From: Prevotella sp.
GTDB lineage: Bacteria > Bacteroidota > Bacteroidia > Bacteroidales > Bacteroidaceae
Assembly: GCA_003447235.1 (NCBI GenBank)
Contig: DLZV01000042.1
Location: 1 to 48,768 of the forward strand
Direction: 5' to 3'
DNA: 48,768 nt
The position numbers were made by a program, and so were the translations under genes. How positions within the stretch are numbered: position 1 is the first letter of the stretch; each line of letters starts with the position of its first letter. The notes beneath the pieces were generated by a model. That model saw only the letters and a list, made by a program, of their open reading frames with translations. It did not search any database and had not been told where the DNA came from. Shown here in pieces: positions 1-6,364 of the stretch.

Positions 1-509
1 AATTTTAACGAACTATTGATATAGGGGCTGACAAGAAAGGAAAAGAGAAACGAGACTTTGAGTTGGTCAACAACCTCCAGGCGGCCAAATACTACCGGAC
101 GAGCAACGATAGGACAGGCTCTGGCGATCCGATAGTCCCCGTCAAGAGTAGCCATGACTATCCGTTGGCCTATACATTGAAGATCGGCACGATGCTCTTG
201 CTTTACGAGAACTCACCTGCCGAGCTTTACGAAGCCTCTCAAACAGAACTGAACAGGCGTCTGTATAAGGTGACAGGGCTTTCTTCCATGACCGTGGGCA
301 CTCGCAGCTACGGGGTGATTGTAATGAAATACCACACGGAAGCCCGACAAAGCAAGGACTTGAAAGGCAAGAACGGTGCCTATCAAACTGGTGAGGAGCT
401 GCGTCCTGTCATTAGAATGCTTCACACCCAGATAAAAGCGGCGGTACAAGGCGTTCACTTCCGTATCAACGAGTTAGGTGAGATCAAATGGCTTGCGCGG
501 TATGATTAA
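1..509 (+). CDS. cas9: CRISPR-associated endonuclease Cas9, type II-C, C-terminal end only
   Basis: This is the last ~165 codons of Cas9, the RNA-guided nuclease; the rest lies left of the window. The readable frame contains LVNNLQAAKYYRTS and KRLYKVTGLSS-like text (RRLYKVTGLSSMTVGTRSYG) and ends ELGEIKWLARYD, the pattern of the WED/PAM-interacting region of Bacteroidetes II-C Cas9. The frame used from base 9 has a TAA at 6-8. The first bases instead read as Cas9-like NFNEL in frame 1, which runs into TAG at 22-24. So either a frameshift lies at about bases 13-20 or the window edge is unreliable. The stop TAA (507-509) overlaps the cas1 start by 8 bases. Family is certain from the cas1-cas2 context; whether the gene is intact cannot be judged. 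Confidence 0.9.
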
Positions 510-1386
510 GCAGACCCTCTTCTTCTCCACGCCAGTGTCGCTTTCCTTAAAGAACTACCAAATGGTCATTTCCTGGAAAGACAGAGCAGACAAGGTGACG
601 CGCCCCATAGAGGACATGGGATGCGTCGTGTTGGAAAACCAACAAATTAGCGTCACCTTGCCGCTCTTGAACGAACTGGTGAAAAACAACGTGGCCGTCG
701 TCCTGTGCGACAACAAGCAGATGCCGACGGCCATGCTTCAATGTTTGGACGGAAATACGACACAAGCGGAAAGCCTCAAATATCAACTGGCCGTCGGAGA
801 AGCAACAAAGAAACAGGCTTGGAAGCAAATCGTCGAGGCTAAAATCAAGAATCAGGCAGTTGTACTTCGGCACTACGGAAAACGGAGTGAGCTACTAACA
901 CCATATTATAAAAACGTGAAGAGTGGCGACACGGACAACCGCGAGGGTCTTGCGGCCAAACAGTATTGGACAGAACTGTTCGGTGGATGCTTCAGACGGG
1001 ATCGGGAAGGAGGTTCCCCCAACGACTTGCTCAATTATGGCTACGCCATTTTGCGAGCGGCAACCACCCGTGCATTAATAGGCTCAGGACTGCTACCCAA
1101 CTTGGGTATCTTCCACAAAAGCAGATACAACGCCTTTCCATTGGCCGACGACGTGATGGAACCCTATCGTCCTTATGTGGACGAAATTGTCTATTCGCTT
1201 TACGAAGGTGGAGTTTACGAGCTCAACAAAGAGTCTAAATCCGCCATACTCCACTTGTTGACGTACGACGTGGACATGGGAAAAGTCACGCGTCCCCTAC
1301 AAATTGCCTTGACTTTCACCACTGCTTCTTTGGCCAAACTGTATGCTGGAAAAATCAAAAAACTAACTCTTCCTATCATGACATGA
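502..1386 (+). CDS. cas1: CRISPR-associated integrase Cas1 (type II)
   Basis: Cas1 is the metal-dependent integrase that, with Cas2, inserts new spacers at the leader end of the array. The 294-residue protein starting MIKQTLFF has the expected length for a type II Cas1. It shows the metal-binding triad at the usual spacing: Glu148 (DNREGLAAKQYW), His205 (LGIFHKSRYNAF) and Glu220 (ADDVMEPYRPY). I chose the ATG at 502 because it sits inside the last codons of cas9 (TATGATTAA), a coupled overlap; a longer in-frame start at 478 would lie deep in cas9. Its TGA overlaps the cas2 ATG. No lesion is seen, so the adaptation module looks functional. Confidence 0.95.
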   Translation: MIKQTLFFSTPVSLSLKNYQMVISWKDRADKVTRPIEDMGCVVLENQQISVTLPLLNELVKNNVAVVLCDNKQMPTAMLQCLDGNTTQAESLKYQLAVGEATKKQAWKQIVEAKIKNQAVVLRHYGKRSELLTPYYKNVKSGDTDNREGLAAKQYWTELFGGCFRRDREGGSPNDLLNYGYAILRAATTRALIGSGLLPNLGIFHKSRYNAFPLADDVMEPYRPYVDEIVYSLYEGGVYELNKESKSAILHLLTYDVDMGKVTRPLQIALTFTTASLAKLYAGKIKKLTLPIMT

Positions 1387-1745
1387 CCGAATACCGTCTC
1401 AATGCCTACCATATAATGTGGATGTTTGTATTTTTCGACTTACCCGTCACAACAAAAAAAGAGAGAAAAGCCGCTGCGCTCTTTCGTAAGAACTTGGAGA
1501 AAGATGGATTCTCCATGATGCAGTTTTCTGTCTATATCCGCCATTGCGCGTCGCGAGAGAGCCTTGCGGTTCACCTTAAGCGTGTCAGGTCCTTGCTTCC
1601 CGCGACTGGCAAAGTCTCCATCTTGTCCGTAACTGACAAACAATTTGGAGACATCTACAACTTTTGGGGGAAACCAAAAAACGCCAATCAAAGTAAAATC
1701 CACAATAAAGTCATCAGTGAGCCTATCCAATTAGAATTTTTTTAA
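1383..1745 (+). CDS. cas2: CRISPR-associated protein Cas2
   Basis: Cas2 bridges the Cas1 dimers in the spacer-integration complex. The 120-residue protein has the ferredoxin-like first strand with the conserved aspartate (MWMFVFFDLPV, Asp19), followed by KKERKAAALFRKNL and a second strand region FSVYIRHC. Length and motifs are typical of type II Cas2. It starts in an ATGA overlap with cas1, so cas9-cas1-cas2 is a tight operon. There is no csn2 or cas4 after it, which places the system in subtype II-C. The stop codon TAA at 1743-1745 is followed immediately by the promoter of the CRISPR leader. Confidence 0.95.
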   Translation: MTEYRLNAYHIMWMFVFFDLPVTTKKERKAAALFRKNLEKDGFSMMQFSVYIRHCASRESLAVHLKRVRSLLPATGKVSILSVTDKQFGDIYNFWGKPKNANQSKIHNKVISEPIQLEFF

Positions 1746-1836
1746 TATATTTGCAGTAGGAATCGTCCTGCACGGCCATTTCTTAGAAGCCCAAAACGAA
1801 GTATCTTACTGATTACCAGTAGATTTACGACTATAG
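1746..1836 (+). promoter_or_regulatory. CRISPR leader with pre-crRNA promoter
   Basis: A Bacteroidetes -7 box TATATTTGC lies at 1746-1754, directly after the cas2 stop and about 80 bp before the first repeat. It points into the array, so transcription runs left to right and the cas-proximal end is the leader end. By inference spacer 1 is the newest and spacer 20 the oldest. No anti-repeat (tracrRNA) was found here; it is probably upstream of cas9, outside the window. Confidence 0.75.
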
Positions 1837-3186
1837 GTTGTGGTTTGATGTAGGAACAAGATGATAAACAACCGAATATGTAAAAGACATGGACGAGGCA
1901 CGGTTGTGGTTTGATGTAGGAACAAGATGATAAACAACGCATTGAGGCCCTCAACATAACCCTTGTAGTTGTGGTTTGATGTAGGAACAAGATGATAAAC
2001 AACTTTGTAGTAGTTCATCCTACGTTTATATTCGTTGTGGTTTGATGTAGGAACAAGATGATAAACAACGGGGTCGTTTCGCGCGTTGTAGTCATGCTGT
2101 TGTGGTTTGATGTAGGAACAAGATGATAAACAACTCAAGTCCGGAATAGGAACAAGTAATAACAGTTGTGGTTTGATGTAGGAACAAGATGATAAACAAC
2201 CTTGCTTAAACGGATTGACATCGGCACTAGGTTGTGGTTTGATGTAGGAACAAGATGATAAACAACGGAATCATGGAGAACAGTTTCCAAAGAAGCGTTG
2301 TGGTTTGATGTAGGAACAAGATGATAAACAACCTCGGGAGTAAAAAAGTCTTCGGGAAGCTGGTTGTGGTTTGATGTAGGAACAAGATGATAAACAACCC
2401 AAAGGTGATATCGGCCTGGTAGGCGCGGTTGTGGTTTGATGTAGGAACAAGATGATAAACAACTCGCCGCCGGCCTCCTGCCATATCTCTGCAGTTGTGG
2501 TTTGATGTAGGAACAAGATGATAAACAACGCAGAACTGAAAGGACTGTACGCCTGGCATGTTGTGGTTTGATGTAGGAACAAGATGATAAACAACAAATA
2601 CCTTATCGACCTTGGTGCGGTACTGTTGTGGTTTGATGTAGGAACAAGATGATAAACAACCCTAGCCAGCCTTTTAAAGATTTCGCATTAGTTGTGGTTT
2701 GATGTAGGAACAAGATGATAAACAACAGAGCAGAATCTAACTCAGTAACACCAACGGTTGTGGTTTGATGTAGGAACAAGATGATAAACAACGACAAGAG
2801 GGTGAACCATTATGGGCGGAAGTTGTGGTTTGATGTAGGAACAAGATGATAAACAACTTAGTAAGGCTCTGTTTATAACTCTCCAAGGTTGTGGTTTGAT
2901 GTAGGAACAAGATGATAAACAACCGAGATTCCAGTCGTTTTGTTGTTGTGCAGTTGTGGTTTGATGTAGGAACAAGATGATAAACAACCTTCAACGCTTG
3001 CGCGCGCTCCTTGCGACTGTTGTGGTTTGATGTAGGAACAAGATGATAAACAACTACAAGTTCGACATCAAGCACTTCTATGACGTTGTGGTTTGATGTA
3101 GGAACAAGATGATAAACAACATGTCGGAGGCGTTTGACCGCGTGCTTCGTGTTGTGGTTTGATGTAGGAACAAGATGATAAACAAC
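1837..3186 (+). CRISPR. CRISPR array, 21 repeats of 36 bp and 20 spacers of 29-30 bp
   Basis: The repeat begins GTTGTGGTTTGATGTAGG and ends AAGATGATAAACAAC (36 bp, with GTTGT/ACAAC inverted ends). Repeats start at 1837, 1903, 1968, 2034, 2099, 2165, 2231, 2297, 2363, 2428, 2494, 2560, 2625, 2691, 2757, 2822, 2888, 2953, 3019, 3085 and 3151; no sequence difference between copies was seen. Spacers 2, 4, 9, 12, 15 and 17 are 29 bp, the others 30 bp. The last repeat is not degenerate, unlike most leader-distal ends, and runs straight into phage DNA at 3187. Spacer 19 (3055-3084) reads YKFDIKHFYD and spacer 20 (3121-3150) reads MSEAFDRVLR, both matching DGR reverse transcriptases. The first 16 nt of spacer 20 recur at 6262-6277. 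Confidence 0.99.
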
Positions 3187-3669
3187 AGGAGAGTACCTTC
3201 AATGTCTATGACAAACGCATCGATCGCGCCAACTCGGAACTGTAAAAGCTCATCATCGGACAGACGATGACCATCGAGGACGGCAGCAGCCTCTCACAAT
3301 CAAAAACACACCTCGAGGTGTTCGAGAACCTGGTTGAAAGCGACTGCACCATGCTGCGCGACATCGTGAACAACCAGCTTATCCCGCGCATGGTAAAGCA
3401 CGGCTTCCCTATCAAGGGAATGCGCTTCAAATGGGATGATGCTGTCGATTACACACCAGAGCAGCAGGTGGCATACGAGACCATGGTTGCCGACCGCTAC
3501 GAAGTGGACCCGTCCTACTTTGCAGAGAAATACAGTATGCCTGTAGGCGAACCAGCCCATGTTACCGACAGGAGGGGATAATAACGATGAGGGAGACGAT
3601 GGTAACAGCGAGCCGCAAGACGACGAGAAGAAACAGCAGCAAAACACGCACGGCAGTTTTTTCGATTGA
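3187..3669 (+). pseudogene. Mu-like phage portal protein (DUF935, Mu gp29 family), C-terminal fragment
   Basis: The portal forms the DNA gate of the phage capsid. From the first base after the last CRISPR repeat the frame reads ESTFNVYDKRIDRANSEL, a stop (TAA 3243-3245), then KLIIGQTMTIEDGSS and LIPRMVKHGFPIKGMRFKW. This is the well-known C-terminal part of DUF935 portals. A second lesion, an apparent extra G in the run at 3573-3578, ends the frame early. One frame over, the expected acidic tail (GDNNDEGDDGNSEP ... GSFFD) continues to TGA at 3667-3669, overlapping the next gene as in intact Mu-like phages. The N-terminal three quarters are missing. Family call is firm; the two lesions could only be artefacts if the sequence were poor. 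Confidence 0.85.
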
Positions 3670-4994
3670 GCCCCAGTGATTACCTGGGGCTGCACCAACG
3701 CTATGCCCGTCTGTTAGGCGATACTCCACAAACCTTGTCGCTGTCGAAAGAGCAGGAGCAGGTACGCAAGCAGCTCTCTGAACTGTCCGACGGCATGATG
3801 CACACGCTCTATTCCCAGAACGGTTCGGAGTTCCGCATTGAGGTGTTGGCAGAACCGAAGGTTCAGGAGTTCATCAACGCCCATGCCGGCGCTTTGGATT
3901 CCTCTTTCAAGCAAGTGGAAATGTCTGATGTCATGCGCAAGCGCCTCCAACGGTCTGACTATATCTTCTCTGGCATGAAAACGTTCCACGAACTCAACGA
4001 GGCGTTCCCGTCCTTGCTGGATTCTAATGGCAACAGAAAGACGTTCGAAGCCTTTTTGAATGATGTTCGAAAGATCGACAAGACCTACAACTCCAACTAT
4101 CTCCGTGCGGAGTACAACTTCGTACAGTCGTCTGCGGAGATGGCAGCCAAGTGGGAACGGTTCTCGGAGGACGGCGACCGCTACAACCTCCAGTACCGCA
4201 CGGCAAACGATGGCAAGGTGCGTCCGGAACACGCTGCGCTTAATGGCGTGACGCTTCCGCCGTCAGACCCGTTCTGGGAGGAATACTATCCACCCAACGG
4301 ATGGAACTGCCGTTGCACCGTAGTGCAGGTTCGCAAGTCTAAATACCCTGCCACAGCCCATGAGGAGGCGATGGCACTGGGCGAGGAAGCTCTGCAGCGC
4401 GACACAAAGGGTATCTTCCATTTCAATCCAGGAAAACAGAATAAAACCGTACCCGACTACAATCCTTATACGATTCGTCGTTGCCGTGACTGCGATGTCG
4501 CTAAGGGAAAGTTGAAACTGACCTTCGTGCCGGACAATGAGTTATGTGCCGCTTGTAGTTTTCTTCATGAATGCGTTGGCAATCGTGAAAAGACACAAGC
4601 TGCAATCTTACGTAAACATTATATAGATAAAGAAATGGCTCCACTGCTTGATAAAAAAGTCCAAAAACGATTACCGAATGGAAACAATATAAAAATCGGA
4701 TTTGACAAGAAAGGAAACAAGCATTTGTATTCTGATACAATGGCCAGAACTCGCCGTGTGAGTGCCGATGAATTAAAAGACATAGACATCATGCTTGATA
4801 ATGCCACATATTTGGATGAAGCAGCACACTACCCGACACACAACAATCCATTTGATTACTTCTACTATTTCAAGGCTACGACTGCAGATGGACAAAGCGT
4901 AAGGTTGAATATCGGGCGAGAAACGCACAGAAGGAACGATGGGCGTATTATTGTGAAATACATTTGCTATTCCATCAACAATATAAATGAATAA
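3666..4994 (+). CDS. MuF-domain phage head protein with probable C-terminal nuclease toxin domain
   Basis: This is a Mu gpF-like minor head protein of 442 residues. The MuF core is visible at about residues 177-219 (YRTANDGKVRPEHAALNG, then PPSDPFWEEYYPPNGWNCRC). Residues ~220-290 carry paired cysteines (RRCRDCDVAKG, CAACSF). From about base 4540 the DNA becomes AT-rich and the protein changes to a short basic module (KKGNKHLYSDTMARTRR ... YFYYFKATTADGQSVRLNIG). This resembles the BECR-fold (barnase/EndoU/colicin-type) domains often fused to MuF proteins as exported toxins; that assignment is by pattern, not proven. The start is a TTG at 3666 overlapping the portal stop (TTGA), since no ATG lies nearby in frame. 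The full frame is open although its neighbour is broken. Confidence 0.85.
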   Translation: MSPSDYLGLHQRYARLLGDTPQTLSLSKEQEQVRKQLSELSDGMMHTLYSQNGSEFRIEVLAEPKVQEFINAHAGALDSSFKQVEMSDVMRKRLQRSDYIFSGMKTFHELNEAFPSLLDSNGNRKTFEAFLNDVRKIDKTYNSNYLRAEYNFVQSSAEMAAKWERFSEDGDRYNLQYRTANDGKVRPEHAALNGVTLPPSDPFWEEYYPPNGWNCRCTVVQVRKSKYPATAHEEAMALGEEALQRDTKGIFHFNPGKQNKTVPDYNPYTIRRCRDCDVAKGKLKLTFVPDNELCAACSFLHECVGNREKTQAAILRKHYIDKEMAPLLDKKVQKRLPNGNNIKIGFDKKGNKHLYSDTMARTRRVSADELKDIDIMLDNATYLDEAAHYPTHNNPFDYFYYFKATTADGQSVRLNIGRETHRRNDGRIIVKYICYSINNINE

Positions 4995-5064
4995 AAGCAT
5001 CTCAGGCGACCTCTTAGCTTGTTACGCAGTTCGGCCATTCCATCAATGCTTTGCTGCAAAGGTA
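4967..5064 (-). promoter_or_regulatory. Minus-strand promoter and 23-codon ORF overlapping the MuF 3' end
   Basis: A clear -7 box TACCTTTGC (5056-5064 on the minus strand) is followed 17 nt later by an ATG (5038) reading MAELRNKLRGRLR. This stops at TAG 4967-4969 after 23 codons, inside the antisense strand of the MuF toxin gene. It may be the truncated 5' end of a lost gene, or a source of RNA antisense to the toxin 3' end. Function is unknown. Confidence 0.4.
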
Positions 5065-5131
5065 ATAACAAATTTTCAAAACACATCAAGTTATGGAAGA
5101 AAAAATACATGATGATAAAAAAAGAACAATC

Positions 5132-5566
5132 TCAATGCCGCAGTAGAGCACATACTGCGCTTGCCGATAGAAGTAAAATCCCAATGCACAACAACCACGG
5201 GAAGATTCTGGCAAGCCATGAAGCGATAGGTGAGGAAACCTGTCCCACAACATCCAAAGAGTCTTCTTGATATTGCCGTAAGCAATTCGAGAGTGCTCTC
5301 AACTTTAGTTTGTACTGCAAAAAGCAATACAACACACCCGCAAGGACAGTCAGTAACAGAAATAACACACTCGCTACTGTCAAGCAGCGAAGAAGAATAC
5401 TCCCTTGTGACATATCGCCAAAAACAGCGATTATGCCTATTAAAGATGCGGCTATGCCTGACTGATGGCGTATTAACGATTCATGCTGAAGCTCCACTTT
5501 CTCTTTGGCTTCAAACAGCTCTTGAACAAAGCCATTCCAGCCTTCTGTATCATGTAGTACTGTCAT
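5132..5566 (-). CDS. Small membrane protein, candidate immunity/moron gene
   Basis: The 144-residue product (start MTVLHDTEGWNG) is not a family I recognise. It has an N-terminal acidic, helical part (residues ~1-35, EAKEKVELQHES) and three hydrophobic segments: GIAASLIGIIAVFG, then CLTVASVLFLLLTVLAGVLY, then WLLCIGILLLSASAVCALL near the C-terminus. It runs against the phage late genes and has its own promoter, TACCTTTGC at 5578-5586 on the minus strand, only 11 nt before the ATG. An in-frame TTG at 5581 lies inside that promoter and is less likely as the start. The position directly behind a MuF toxin and the independent promoter suggest an immunity protein or other lysogeny-expressed (moron) gene; this is inference from context. 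A hairpin (5136-5156) with a T-run may end the transcript. Confidence 0.65.
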   Translation of the reverse strand: MTVLHDTEGWNGFVQELFEAKEKVELQHESLIRHQSGIAASLIGIIAVFGDMSQGSILLRCLTVASVLFLLLTVLAGVLYCFLQYKLKLRALSNCLRQYQEDSLDVVGQVSSPIASWLARIFPWLLCIGILLLSASAVCALLRH

Positions 5567-5577
5567 CTTTTTTAGAT

Positions 5578-5586
5578 GCAAAGGTA
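5578..5586 (-). promoter_or_regulatory. -7 box for the antiparallel membrane-protein gene
   Basis: TACCTTTGC on the minus strand matches the Bacteroidetes -7 consensus TAnnTTTG and lies 11 nt before the ATG at 5566, giving a very short or absent leader. Confidence 0.6.
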
Positions 5587-5612
5587 TAACGTTTCATTCA
5601 AAATTTTCAACG

Positions 5613-5846
5613 ATGAACAAAATTTTCTCATTTCTGAAGAAAAGCAACTGCTACAAGCATCTAATCGGCGGTTTGCTGGTCGGTCTGTGTGCATTGTCGC
5701 CATGGGCAGCCATCTATTCTGCCATCATCGCAGCCTCATGTCTCGAACTCAAAGACAAGCTCCACGGCTGTCAATGGGACTGGATAGACTGGGCCTGCAC
5801 AGTGCTCGGGGGCATCATTGCGATGTCATTTTGGCTCATTGTGTAG
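5613..5846 (+). CDS. Phage holin-like small membrane protein
   Basis: The 77-residue protein MNKIFSFLKKSNCYKHLIGG... has a basic N-terminus and two hydrophobic segments: LIGGLLVGLCALSPWAAIYSA (residues ~17-37) and CTVLGGIIAMSFWLIV at the extreme C-terminus. They are separated by a charged turn (ELKDKLHGCQWDWIDWA). This layout is typical of small holin-like proteins in Bacteroides temperate phages, which make membrane lesions for lysis. The name rests on size and topology, not on a diagnostic motif. It lies 30 bp before the DGR template-repeat promoter and is on the phage late-gene strand. No damage is seen. Confidence 0.65.
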   Translation: MNKIFSFLKKSNCYKHLIGGLLVGLCALSPWAAIYSAIIAASCLELKDKLHGCQWDWIDWACTVLGGIIAMSFWLIV

Positions 5847-5876
5847 CGCCCGGCCATTTTTTACACCGAGAATGAG

Positions 5877-5885
5877 TAACTTTGC
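5877..5885 (+). promoter_or_regulatory. -7 box upstream of the DGR template repeat
   Basis: TAACTTTGC precedes the template repeat by about 20 nt and would start transcription near 5892. DGRs need an abundant RNA spanning the template repeat, so this is its likely promoter. Confidence 0.6.
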
Positions 5886-5906
5886 AGCCTGGTAGAGTTT
5901 CCCATA

Positions 5907-6026
5907 GGCCGCGTGGTCTATCGCGGGTACAACAATGCGAACGCGAATGGCGGTGTCTCGTTTGCGAATGCGAACAACGATGCCTCGAATGCGAACACGA
6001 ATGTCGGCTCGCGCCTGGAAATCTAG
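5907..6026 (+). other. DGR template repeat (TR), orphan
   Basis: This is the non-coding template of a diversity-generating retroelement. The element copies it into cDNA with adenine-specific errors and writes it into a variable repeat in a target gene. Read in frame, the 120 bases give GRVVYRGYNNANANGG, then VSFANANNDASNANTNVGSR and LEI plus a stop. Ten AAC/AAT codons sit between conserved framework residues, the hallmark of a TR (mutable adenines at exposed positions). The GC-rich end (GGCTCGCGCCTGG) is the expected initiation-of-mutagenic-homing side. It is 185 bp before the start of the reverse-transcriptase fragment, the usual TR-RT order. No matching variable repeat or target gene exists in the window. 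Confidence 0.75.
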
Positions 6027-6213
6027 CTAATCGGCGTACAACGATGGGGACGTGTCCCCGATGCGGTGCCGAGGGAAAGGAGCCACAGCAAAAGCACCTC
6101 GACGAGGTGGAAAGCTGAAACATCAAGTGTCGGGCAATGGAGTTTGGTAGGTCGGCAACGATTCGAAGAAGTCTGGCCCGGGGAAGGCCCTTATCTTCCA
6201 TACAGAAAAGACC

Positions 6214-6288
6214 ATGCACAGAGAAGGCTATATCATGCAAGAGGTGACGTCCTACGGCAATATGTCGGAGGCGTTTGTAACGATATAA
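6214..6288 (+). pseudogene. DGR reverse transcriptase, N-terminal 21 codons only
   Basis: ATG at 6214 starts MHREGYIMQEVTSYGNMSEAF, the characteristic N-terminus of reverse transcriptases of DGRs in Mu-like Bacteroides phages such as Hankyphage. These continue DxVLRGxxRKxSRxGRxLL. Here the match ends after the first base of the Asp codon (6277) and the frame closes as VTI-stop at 6286-6288. All catalytic reverse-transcriptase motifs are missing, so the DGR is dead. The last 16 phage bases (6262-6277) equal the first 16 bases of CRISPR spacer 20. Identification rests on remembered family pattern plus the adjacent template repeat. Confidence 0.7.
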
Positions 6289-6328
6289 GTTTTTTACGAA
6301 ATCCATCCACTTTTTCAAAAAATAGTCT

Positions 6329-6337
6329 TATATTTGC
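6329..6337 (+). promoter_or_regulatory. -7 box for the beta-propeller gene
   Basis: TATATTTGC, with a T-rich -33 region near 6310, lies 27 nt before the ATG at 6365. The chromosomal side of the prophage junction must therefore begin between 6278 and about 6310. Confidence 0.65.
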
Positions 6338-6364
6338 ATATTGGAATAAAAACATAGAGAAACG

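Noticed and set aside
1742..3075. Long minus-strand frames across the CRISPR array with repeated peptides such as VVYHLVPTSNHN and LFIILFLHQTTT
   Set aside because: They are translations of the 36-bp repeat, open only because the repeat lacks stops in those frames.
1..3186. Search for a tracrRNA near cas1, cas2 and the array
   Set aside because: No stretch complementary to the repeat was found outside the array; it is probably upstream of cas9, outside the window.
3187..6277. Mu-like prophage ends or target-site duplication
   Set aside because: Both edges lie inside phage genes (portal and RT), no flanking duplication was seen, and no transposase gene is present.
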